Source: Gavia stellata (lineage: Eukaryota > Chordata > Aves > Gaviiformes > Gaviidae). From it: DNA of 64,000 nt. A model generated the notes under the pieces. The model was given only the letters and a program-made list of their open reading frames with translations. It made no database searches and was not told the origin of the DNA. A program made the translations under genes and the position numbers. The stretch lies in contig NC_082598.1 in the NCBI RefSeq assembly GCF_030936135.1, positions 48,328,347 through 48,392,346 on the forward strand, in the 5' to 3' direction. Below, one piece after another: positions 25,092 through 35,760 of the stretch (position 1 is the stretch's first letter; the number at the start of each line of letters is the position of its first letter).

Positions 25092-28000
25092 CTACAGCAA
25101 AGAAGCATTACATCAGTAAGAAATATGCAGAGGAAAATAAAATCATTCTTATCAACTACCTCTAGAAAAAGCAAACATGATGCATGCCAGCCGAAACTGT
25201 TTTTTGTTGCCTCCATCTACTTAAGCAAAAGATGTAAAATATTACTGCTTGAAATAATTAAAGAAAATAAGACTCTGCAAAAATTCAAAATGTTCTATCT
25301 GTACCCTCTGGGTTCATTAAGCACCATAAGCTGTCAAAACACAGACTTCGTGATTTTGTGACATGCATATACACACATATATAAAGCAATCATAAGCAAC
25401 ATATTATTTTACTAACTAGTAAACACAGCCTCTTCAATAGTATTGCCACCTTAAAAAGTAAGGTCAACACCTGGAAAAAGTAATCTAAATGTATATGCAC
25501 TAGCACAAGCTTTACTCTATGTCACAGCAGACACCAAAACCATAAAACTAAAAGAAGGCCCACTTTGTTACTCATTTCAAGCCAACATTTTGAGTATTAC
25601 ACAACTAGTTTATTTTACATTCAGTGACCTGGCCATATTTCTCCCATTACTTTGCAAGGCCTATGTAAGTCTTGGGTAACACTCCTTCTTAACACTCTGT
25701 CAGTTATTAATGCAAGACTTGCCTAAATCTTAGCCTTAATAAACACAGGGAGTTTTGTCATTCATTTCAGCAAGGCCAATGCTGTATTATCTGTTCTAAT
25801 GACTTTGCTTCTCCAACTATGTTGTTTCATTTCCTCCCTATTTAATTTCTCTTCCTTTCCCTTCCAGAATTTCTCTTTTTAACTGTACCTTTACCTATTC
25901 ACTCCTCTTTCAGTATATTTAATTCCTTCTACTTTCCCTCCCTCAAAGATATAAAAAAGGTGCAAAGAAAAAAGTTGTCTTCTACTTGTTAAACTCTTAA
26001 AATTATTTTCTAGTACATTAAAGACCTACTTTCAAACATTTTTAAAATATGAAACATTAGTAACATCACTCATAACACTCAAAGAAAGTAAAGGGACACA
26101 TTCCAAGCACTATAATTTTCAAGCTCAGCTTTAAGAGAATTCACATGCAGGAACTAGTGCATGCAAATGAAAAGTGGATGTGCGCCCAAGCAAATACATA
26201 TCTTGGTATAAATTACAGTAACTTGTGTTTATAAAACAGGTGTCTGCTCTTTTATTCTCAGAACTGCTTAAATTTCAGCTTCTTAAAAAAATAAACAAAA
26301 AACAAAACAAACAAACAAAAAAAACGAACAAAAAACCCTGATTCATGAACCAACCCCCCCCCCCCTTCAGCTGAAAGGCACTACTGCAGTTTTGTAACTC
26401 TCAAAATACCTTAAAGAAAGGAAAACAGGGATGACCCACCACCCCACCCCCCTGCAAAATGGAAACAGATACTCCCTCAAAAACTCAATTTAATTAACAA
26501 ATAGGTTTACCTGGGATTAGCCGCCTTCTAGCCATCGCAGCTGCTCTGTGAGATTCATATTCTACAAAAGCAAAGCCACGATTTTTAGTTTTGTCAGTAG
26601 CATTTGGATAAACAATGACATCCACCACTCCTTCCGTAACTTTTTTCATTTCATTCAGTATTTCTTCTTTCTTCTTTTCTTTTGGAATTGCTCCAATAAA
26701 TAGTCTGCAGTTGTCCAAGCTTACACAGACACCAATAAATTTCCCTGGACGAATTTCATAATTATTAAGAATCTTGATGGCTAGCTGGGCTTCCTCTTTA
26801 GTAGTGTACATCACAAAAGCATAGCCTCGATTCTCACCGCTGAATTCCATCATCAGTCTGAACTCATAGATCTTGCCAGCTCTCTCGAAAACAGGAACTA
26901 ATTCATCTTCATACATATCACGAGGGATCTTACCCACAAAAACTTCACATCCACGAGGCGGTGGAGGACCTTCCCAACCTTAAAATAAATTGTCCAACAA
27001 CAATCTTAGTACAAATGCCACATAGGCACACTTCCTGTACCCCCAATTTGGAGGTGGACTAATTTATTTTTAGTCTCAATTTAAAACTAGCATATTCTCA
27101 TCCATTATTTAATTATTATTTTTGTTATGTTTAAATACAAACTCTGTGCTCATGGCATTTTTTTAATTTAATTCCATCTTCTGTTTCTTTCAGTGGAATC
27201 TGTATGACAACCCACTGAACCTAGTATTATTGAAAACACTGATAGGTTTGCTGTCAGAGTCTCCATTTCAATCATTTTTTGCCCCTTAAAATTCTATGTC
27301 AGTTATTAATGCAACTGATAGGTGATAATCAAGAAAGAACCTAAGTTGTATTTTCTACTCTAACTTTTTAAAGTTGCAAAGGTTTCTCTGCATGTCTTGC
27401 CCGTATTTTAAGAAATTTTGGTCAGGGTCCCCAGTGCGGTTTTTTTTTTTTCCCCTTGATATCATTCAAAGGGTCCAAACATTTTGCTTCCACCTTCGCT
27501 ATTCATCCACTAAAGCAGGACTCCCTAAGGAAGGTAAGATATGGAGCCATCCTTTCTTCAATAGCCAAAAAGACTGAACACTTTTCCTCTAAAAACAGAC
27601 CACAGTTTTCATGGGCTGGAGCTGGATGGTAGGAAAAAAATAAATTAAAAAAAAAAAAAAAATCCACAAACAAGTAAGTTCACATCTAAAAGTTACAAGA
27701 AGATCCATGCTTCTGTCCTTAAGCCAAGGATGTTCATACGCTCTTTTATATCTCTGCTATATACACTGAAATGTATGTTCAACAGATAATGTAAAAATAC
27801 ATACATACATTTAAAAATATGGAGTTATGGTCTGCAAATATGGCACTCCATTTTCCCAAAATACACATTAAAAAAAAAGTTTGGTTGTATTTTGCGTTTT
27901 TTTAGAACACATTAGACAAACAAATCAGGCAGAAGTTTCAAAGGCAGACAAACAGTTAAATCATAACTAACAGCTTTTTCTCAAGCTTTCACAAGAAAGG

Positions 28001-31000
28001 TTCTCCACAGGAGAAAGCAAGGAGTACAAAGCTGGTAAAAAAAGAAACAGTAACACAAAATTTGGTAAGTAAGTACTAGTAGAAATGACAAAGCATAAGG
28101 AGGCAAGGTGAAAAAAAATTACTGTTGACAAGTTAAAACAAGAAGATAATTAAGTATTTTACTTTGACTTGAAGTTCAGAATAAATTGTATTTAGGTGAT
28201 TTTGTAATTAACTAAAAACTTTTTGCTTCATGTAAGTATCATCAAAGAGCATGTAATTTACTCGTGAAAAAATTTTTTAAAAGAATTGGGAAATTTTTGT
28301 CTTCTCACAGAATAGATTTTCATCTGTAAGCTGTACACTAAGAACTACATGGTACACAGGGAAGCTACCAAGGCCTCAGAATTGACATGCATTTGGAGCC
28401 ACGCTGCCATGGCTTATCTAGGAAAAAGTATGGCTCTGTTCCACACATCATTCAACATCTTTGTAATTTTCAGCTTTATAAACATTTATGACCACTTCAA
28501 CTGAGGTCTGACAGGACACAGCAAGTAACACAGTTTGCAAGCTAGTACTGCCATCACTCACATTGTGCCAGTCAGTTGCCCACATAAAAAAGCATAAACC
28601 AACAGTAGACCCTTTAGGAACTCCAAAGACAAAAGCAACTGCACACCTTTATCAGGAAAAAAGAGAGGCGGCTATGCTTGGTTGTGTAGGGAAGTCATGA
28701 AATTAAACAACAATGTTCATTTATTAATTAGATGAATTTTTACCATCATCCTCAGCCTGATAACTGATTAAACAGTGATTCTCAGTAAGCAAAAGCCATC
28801 TACCATTCAAAAAGCCCGTGTTCTAATTTTAAAGCTGCATACTAACCTAGCATTACAGCACATTCCTGCCAACTGGGAGTAAGTTATGACTCCTGACTTA
28901 AAGAAAACCTGGTCTGTGCCACGTTTGCCAATGAGTGACATGTAATTAACAGAGCAAACATGGAAACACTTCACTAACAGCACCATTCCTCCAGTAGCCA
29001 CCAACTGACCAGAGAGTTTCTTTGACTGGGTACTTGATTCATCACTGGACGATAGATTATGGGATTCCTTTTTTTGCAGTAGTTCAAGTAATCAAACTTC
29101 AATCAACGTTATAGTTATAATCATCTCACTGTTAGCGAGATCCACGTCATCTCAAATTTTTCTCCATGTAATGAAAATTCATTTTCTAAATTTTTTTTTT
29201 TTTTTTGTTACCCTGTATAAATACATTTTCCATGAGTGGCATAAGCTGAACAAGAACTGTGCTGCTGCCAATTGAGGTGGAAAAAAAGATACCGCTTTTT
29301 AGGGTAACTTTGAGCCAGATCAGCTTCTTGCTCTGGATACCTGCCAGTCAGATAAACAAGATGGTAACAGGAAAACAGAGCTGACAGTGATACTAACTCC
29401 TTTGGCAGCAACACAAACTTATAGAAGCCACATCTTAGACAAGCAAAATTCACAGTGAAACTCTTCATTTACAAACAGTAATTGTAATTTCTTACAAGCC
29501 ATCTCGAACATTCAAGTCTCATCTGGCCTAGAAAACCATTTATAGCAACTTGGGGTAATTTCCTGCCTAAGCCAAGTATGAAAATACATGAACATTTAAA
29601 GGAGAGGTATATAATTAATGTCAATGAACAGATTTATGGACGATATACCTTGTCAAACAAATCTAGTTTCAGAAAAGATTAACAAATTTCATTAATAAAA
29701 GTAACTTTGCCAAACAAATATACTTAATACTGCCTAATGCTCTAATTAAAAATCATAATTATAATGTAAAAAAATGTATTAAATAATGTAAGAACAAGCT
29801 GAGCCCTCAGAAAGTAGTCAGTGAGCCCTGCAGCTCTTTTCTCAGTGCCATTTTTAAAATGGTTTCACAGGGCTCCCTTTGCCTATTTTATATAGGCTAG
29901 TAAAAGTATGTATGTAATTTTAGACAGGAAAAACTTCCAAAGAGAAACTATTTCGATGCAGTTGTATCTTAAACTACATATAGCAATGAGGAAACAGTTC
30001 ATGCTTACAAGCATAACTTACAAAGATACAGGGTCACAGGCCCCAAGTGAGAATGAACTGGAAGGGTAGCACAAAGAATTTTCCTTCTTTCTGCTTGTGT
30101 AAGTGCATAATCTGACTCAAAAAGAAGAGTTACTGTACTCCATGTGATACAACAGGACTAATGGCAAAATTCTTTTACATTGCTGTCAACAACGATGCTG
30201 GAAAAATTATTCAAAGTAGAAGACATGCTTCATAAAGATTTAAGGCATTTGATTCACTTCATCAGAATAACAAGAAATGTCAAGATAAAGGTAACTGACA
30301 CAGTGTTATTACAGAGAATTACAGCACTAGGTGTTTCATTAAGAAAATTAAAAAAAACTATTTCAGACTAGAAATAAAGCCCAAATTCAGCAGGAAAGAT
30401 GCTAACAATTTTAACAAGCAAAGTGTAAGAGTAGATAATCCCACCTTTTAGAGGTCTCAAAATCAAACCCAGATACTTTTCTGAAAATGTGTCTTAGCCA
30501 AACAAAGTCATCAGGCTCAACACAATAACTAAGCAGAAAGTAAGTGTGTAAGATACACAGAGGTTCAAACTAAATGATCTAGAAGCGACTTACTTTCTTA
30601 ATGTATTCTTAACATAAGTTTTAACTCTTGAATAGGGGAATAATGACAAAAAAAGATAATTAGGAAAGAAAAATAATATACCTATTGAATTATTCCTCCT
30701 CCTCTGTTCAAGTGTCTTCACTCAAAACAATAACAAATTCAATCATTTGGGTTTTATCCATTTATTTTACTAACTTTCAGCCTTTGCAGCAGGAGACAAA
30801 CCCACCAGTTTCCAGCATTCATATAAACATGCATTAAAGCTGAATGATCTTAGAACATCTTCAAACAAAACCACCCTTTATCAGTCTACTTAAAATTAAG
30901 AGTCATTTAAATTTATTTTGGAAAGCAAATTTAAAGTGCTGAACAAAAGCTTCTCCTTGCATTAACTGAGTGTTACTCGTTTTCTATAAAATAAATCTGC

Positions 31001-32364
31001 AGCAGCAGTCTCAGCAAAAGTATTTTAGCAGGGCATAGGGCTATTTCAAGAGATTTATTATTGCTAAGTAACTTAAATCACATTGTGCATTTAATACACA
31101 AGAAAAAATTAAGTCTTCCAATGCAGTAACATCCTGAAAAGTGTTTACTAAATCAAATAGCCACTGCTTCCAAATTGCAATCTACATATTCCATATACTG
31201 CAGGACTTAATTCTACTTTTTTTTTTGTCACTGACTTTAGTAGAAATATAATTGGGCATATAGAAAAACATTTTAGCGACAAAGCTTGTTTTCACTGCAG
31301 CAATATCTTTCCCGTTCAAGTGTGGAAGTCTCCCTTTTGCACAGTGACAATAAATCCCAAGCCACCATAAACAAACCAAGAAGATGATGGTAGTTTTTAT
31401 AGCATCAATACAATCTCCACTATTCTCTGGGACTTTAATTAACTGTTATTTTCTGTTTACACATGGATACATACTGAACTATTTCTGTTTTCCAGAGTAT
31501 TAAGTGAAATAACAATGACACATGAATAATAAACTCCGACTGTTGTACTTCACTGTTAAAAACACATCCAATGAATGATAAAAGCTCCAGAAGCTCAGCA
31601 TTTACCAATGTTTCTTCTCAGAATGGGGGGGGGGGGGTGGGGGGGGGGTGGTGTACATTAGATATGGAGAACAGATTATTCAAGTCTGAAAACAAAATGA
31701 CTTACGATTATCTTCACGGGTGCTATCTCAGAAAACAGGTTTGTAAAAAAAAAAAAAAAAAAAAAAGAGAAACACCAAACCCACGCTTTAGCCAATATAA
31801 GTGGTAAGATAAGAAATAAGAAATAAAGTAGGCTGTGCCTGCTATCACCAACTTGTTTGTCCCTTCTGTGCCACTAAATTCTCAAGCGTGTTCTGGAACA
31901 CGCTCAGTATCTTCAACTCCACATTTGTTTTGCTACCTGTCAACTTTAGCTGCTTTTAAAGCTGTGACTTCTTAAATCCACCAAGAGCAAATGTTCAACA
32001 TAGTCTAGCACAAGAAATCTTAAACTGCTGGGAACTGTAAAGCATATCAGAACCCTCTATGTGTTGTGTTCCTTGCAATCCTTCACTAAGCATCTACCAC
32101 TGGTCACTGTCAAGATATAGGATGTGGGGCTACACAAATTTTCGGCCTGATTCAATATAGCTCTCCTTACAGCAAATAAACTCCAACTTCGTAATCTCAA
32201 AAGAAATGCTTACCTGGTGGAGGACCACCAAATTTTCTTTGCCCATTTTCTTGAACCATGCTATATCCAGTCTTCTCCATCAGGGCCAGTAAAGCAGCCT
32301 CATTCTGAGTGCCACTTCGGATTTTGCCACATCCATTTGCTGCAGCTTTATTTTCCTCGTGCAT
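24309..32364 (-). CDS. RBM46: RNA-binding protein RBM46, residues 1-467 in three coding exons
   Basis: RBM46 is a germ-cell RNA-binding protein of the A1CF/RBM47 family. In mouse it is needed for meiotic entry and progression and acts on mRNA stability with the YTHDC2-MEIOC machinery. Joining 32364-32214, 26978-26511 and 25091-24309 on the minus strand gives 467 uninterrupted residues. RRM1 covers about 61-138 (VFVGKI at 63, RGYAFVMY at 101). RRM2 covers about 141-222 (LFIGAI at 143, RGFAFVEY at 184). RRM3 covers about 236-307 (LYVRNL at 238, RDYAFVHF at 271). A double-stranded RNA-binding domain runs from about 385 to 467 (ends AQFTLLHL). All joints are phase 1 with GT-AG ends. From memory, human RBM46 has 533 residues, of which the same three exons give 467. 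The missing last exon is treated separately. Identification is secure; the C-terminus is not. Confidence 0.94.
25092..26510 (-). other. RBM46 intron between coding exons 2 and 3
   Basis: This is a 1.4 kb intron with a GTAAAC donor and TTGCTGTAG acceptor on the minus strand. It contains an A-rich CAAA-type simple repeat at about 26285-26335 followed by a C run at 26355-26365. Nothing else is seen. Confidence 0.85.
26511..26978 (-). CDS. RBM46: RBM46 second coding exon (RRM1 and RRM2)
   Basis: This 468-base exon starts GTTGGGAAGG after a TTTTAAG acceptor and ends CTAATCCCAG before a GTAAAC donor, both phase 1. It encodes residues 52-206 plus parts of the split glycines 51 and 207, covering [11 protein letters not shown], all of RRM1 and most of RRM2. 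The RNP1 and RNP2 motifs of both domains are intact. It is very similar to mammalian RBM46. Confidence 0.94.
26979..32213 (-). other. RBM46 intron between coding exons 1 and 2
   Basis: This is a 5.2 kb AT-rich intron with GT-AG ends. It holds a G-rich tract at 31625-31651, an A run at 31745-31765 and a T run at 29190-29206. I see no other exon or recognisable mobile element in it. Confidence 0.8.
31625..31651 (+). repeat. Poly(G) tract in RBM46 intron
   Basis: Runs of 13 and 10 G are separated by a single T. The tract lies on the non-template side relative to the plus strand, so the RBM46 pre-mRNA carries poly(C). Such runs are often misassembled, so the exact length is uncertain. Confidence 0.85.
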
Positions 32365-32366
32365 AT
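32214..32366 (-). CDS. RBM46: RBM46 first coding exon (residues 1-51)
   Basis: The exon begins after an ATTGCAG acceptor (AG at 32368-32367), two bases before ATG at 32364-32362, and ends at a G|GTAAGC donor after 32214. The encoded start MHEENK matches the mammalian MNEEN start as I recall it. The upstream in-frame Met at 32394 lies on the intron side of the acceptor and is not the start. The exon carries the conserved [14 protein letters not shown] segment that precedes the RRMs in this family. Confidence 0.92.
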
Positions 32367-35159
32367 CTGCAATAGCTTCAATGTAACATTGCAAATATTT
32401 AAATTCAGATAGTTATAAGTTGTTCTATGTATACAGAAGCTACCAAAGCACAGAAAGACAACTTATGCTATACTTGCCTATTTACTGTGACTGTGTTTAG
32501 CATAAGGCTTCAATCCTACATCCAACTACTGTCATCTATATATTTGCTTTCAAAACATTGTTTTGTAGCTGTGATAATCTTGAACTTTAACCAGCAACTA
32601 TATATTCTATAACCAAACTTTCCTAAGTGATATCACCAATATTTTCTAAGTATGCAGCCCTTCAAGTATAATAATGAATTCTTTCATAAATCATGTTATC
32701 ACAGTTGTGTAGAGACCTGTATGCTACCCGAAGTGACAAGTTCCACTTCTTATTACTACATTTTATAGAAATACCAATTATTTGAAAACTGTATTTTAGT
32801 ACAAAAATACATTAAGTTCATACCTAATTAATATAAAGAATTCACAGAATTCAAGAACTAAAGTAATTTAATTAAAGCTAATATATAATAAAACTAGGCA
32901 GAACTGTCTGACAAAAGTAAGGGTTTAAAATAATCCCACCTCTGGGGTCCTCATTTTCATGCCTTTATCCATTTTCACAATTTCCAAAACTAAAAAAGCT
33001 TATCAATACAGTTGTTGCTGCTCTATCCACTATTTCCCTGGCATACCAAGATCTCATACAAAACTTTAGGTTTCTGTCACCTAGGTGATGGGAAACAATC
33101 ACACCGAGGAACCCATTTGGTAATTATCAACTTCACTAATCAAGCCTCTAAAACAAATTAACTTTCAAGTCAATTTTTTTTTTTCACTGCCTCGTTTTCC
33201 TTCCCCAATTTATATCTTCTTTTCCCAAGATTATCTGCCTTAAGGTCGGCAATACTTAGACAAGCAATCTTCAACACTTCAATCCTTTGCCCAAATGCTA
33301 TGTCCAAGTGCTATGTCACTCATTCTCCAAAAGAAATGCTGCCCAGAAAATCACCAGCAGAAAAATAACATACACGCCTGTTTGTTCTTTAATGTCACTT
33401 ATATTTTCAGCTTGTCTTCAGGATCAGGCTCCAATAAATAATGTCCTGAGACCTCAGCAGTTTATTTTTTCCAAGAAAAACAGTTAAAACCAGCTTCAAT
33501 TTCACACAAATGTTTCTTGTCAACTCACTATTATTTGCTGAACAATGCGGCTTCCTAGTTAAGGCCTCTATTAATGAAGTATCTGGAAAGCAGAGAATAA
33601 AGGAAACCAAATCAACGACAGTAAAGAGTGCACAAACATTCACATGTCTGCCTCTTCATTAGACTTCCGCTACTCAAGGTCCCAAGAAATCAATTATCTC
33701 AAGCACTGCAGCAAACTCAAACTTGTTGCACTGTACTGAACACTGCCAAAAGGGAAGGAAGAAGAGTTCAAAAACAGTTACAATTGCATCCTTTTTCTAC
33801 AGTCTAAAGCCACCTTCTCCTCTTCAGCTTGTCACTTCTGGTGCTTTTGTATAAACTAAACTATTACTTTTAGCTTGACTATCCAAACTGAGCACCATTA
33901 TCTACACAGATTATTTATTTTACCTGACAGTTGACTGCATAACTCCCTACCACTAGCAGAAACAAGAATTAGTAAAAATAAAGCCATACACAGTAGTTAA
34001 CGTAGCAAATGTTATCCCATCCATCTTTGTATATGAAGGTTCACACCCAGCAAGCTTTTGCCTCCATACTCAAAACATTAACCGTCCCCATGGTTGCTAG
34101 TGCTTTTTTATACTTCACTTACACATTCCACTGAACCTACCCCAGTATCTCAGACTAAAATGATTTTGCATAAATTCAAGTTTTTCAAAAGATTATACAC
34201 TACATTCATGGAGTGATTAAGCCCCTTCCACTGCCACATTTTTGCATGTTATGCAATGATACTACTGTCCAGAGGTGGACTTTTCCGCCCCCCCCCCCCA
34301 ACAGCTTGGTCATTTCAAATGCACTTTGAAACAAAGTAGTAATGAAACTATTCTTCAGTGCATTCTTTTCACAACAGCCTTCATATGACTTTGTAACAGA
34401 CTCTACACATCCCTTAATTAGAATGGTGACAGAATAAATAAAACTGCAGATTTTTTCCATCCTAGAAAAAGAATTATTTTGGTGGAGATACAGGTATTTT
34501 GTCTTTTCTATCAAGCTGGTATTCATTTTGGGGAAGGAATCCATGCAAGCAACCACTCTAGAGAAGTTAAGTTTATACGACACCCATTGCTGGTCATTAA
34601 AATAGCTAATCCCCAAAGAACTCCAGGCTTCATCAAAATAAGATTCCAAAAAGGAAGCAAGGTAGAGCACAAAAAAAACCCCGACAGACAACAGCAGTAA
34701 CAGCGTGACTCCCATCTGCTACAAATGGTGTCCCACCTCCTTTCAGCAAATGAATTACATTTACTGTGTTTCACAGACTACAAGCTGCATGGAGATTCCG
34801 TAATTGGGAACTCTCTTGGCAGTTCCAGGCCTAACAAGGTATGGGAATAGACAGCAACAAAGTTGGGGCAAAGGGAAACGTAAATTTATTTTCCCATTGC
34901 CTCAGTGAGTTCCAACATCCAGCCAAGAAGAACGTTATCTGTAAGAGCAGTAAGGGGACACCAGATTAAAATCATGGGAGTCGATGAGGGTGCCCACAGC
35001 GCACAGAGAGAAGAGGCACTGAGGAGTTAGGGTAAGAGACCAGCGGAGGAAGCAAGCGGACCAGAGACAGGCCCCACGGCGAAAACGCCACCTGAGGAGG
35101 CAAGACGGGCATGTGAGACAGGGAAAGAGAAGAGAGAAAAACAGCTGCCCCGGAAATAC
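32367..35159 (-). other. RBM46 5' intron (first exon not located)
   Basis: The stretch between the CpG island and the first coding exon is AT-rich and shows no conserved coding sequence. It contains a 14-base C run at 34289-34302 and the 169-codon open frame described separately. A CTCTTACAG acceptor-like site on the minus strand near 34945 is noted without further support. Confidence 0.6.
34206..34715 (-). other. 169-codon open frame in the RBM46 5' intron, unrecognised
   Basis: The frame begins with a signal-peptide-like stretch (MGVTLLLLLSVGVFFVLYL), has no domain I recognise, and includes a GGGGG run produced by a poly(C) tract. Its composition (F, S, L, K) is what AT-rich non-coding DNA gives. 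Its length is unusual for this window, but I regard it as most likely chance. Confidence 0.15.
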
Positions 35160-35760
35160 CCTGCGCTACTGCCGCCGACTTGCACGTTGAGGGCGGCCGC
35201 CGCGGCCCCTTCTCCTCACGCCCTCGTCCCTCACGCCGCCTCCACCTTTCCCCACAGCACAGCAAGGGCCCGAACCCACCGCTATCCCCAGGGAGGCGAG
35301 GCCGCGACACGACTTCCCACTCTCCCGTACCAGCTCTGCGCCACACCGGGAGAACGGACCGGATAAACTAACCCCTCCCGACACCTCCGCCAACCACCCC
35401 ACTCGCCTGGCCCTGCCGCCACAGCTTTCCCTCGCTCTGCCCCCGCCTAGCCAATCACCAGGCGGCCAGGGTGGGCACGGGCATAATTGACAGGCCACGC
35501 CAGCCAATCATAGCAAGGAAAAGGGCGGTGCCCGGCCCGCGAGCTGTTTTAAAACAGGCGACCGTTGGACGAAATAGTGTTGGTGCGCGTGGAGCAGCTG
35601 ACCGGGGTGGGGCGGCTGCGGGCGCCATTGGAACGTCGCGTGCTGCCGGCGCCGCGTGGCCGCCCTGAGGGCAGGGGTGCCGCCGCCGCCTCAGAGCCCC
35701 TCCTGAGGGAGGTCTGCTGACTGCCCGCCGCCGCTCCACCCCGCCCTCCGTTCCAAAAGG
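35160..35760. promoter_or_regulatory. CpG island, likely RBM46 promoter
   Basis: About 600 bases of GC- and CpG-rich DNA lie about 2.8 kb upstream of the RBM46 start codon in otherwise AT-rich sequence. Two CCAATCA boxes (35451-35457 and 35504-35510), an inverted CCAAT (35626-35630) and GC boxes (35523-35528 and 35608-35613) are present. CTGTTTTAAAACAG at 35544-35557 is a perfect palindrome with a TATA-like centre. CCGTTG at 35562-35567 is a MYB site on the minus strand, and CGCCTCAG at 35687-35694 fits the reported STRA8/MEIOSIN motif. The first, non-coding exon of RBM46 probably starts here; its donor could not be fixed. The island could also drive a divergent plus-strand transcript. Confidence 0.7.

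Noticed and set aside
32365-32394. Upstream in-frame Met for RBM46
   Set aside because: It lies on the intron side of the ATTGCAG acceptor; the Met at 32364 matches the family start.
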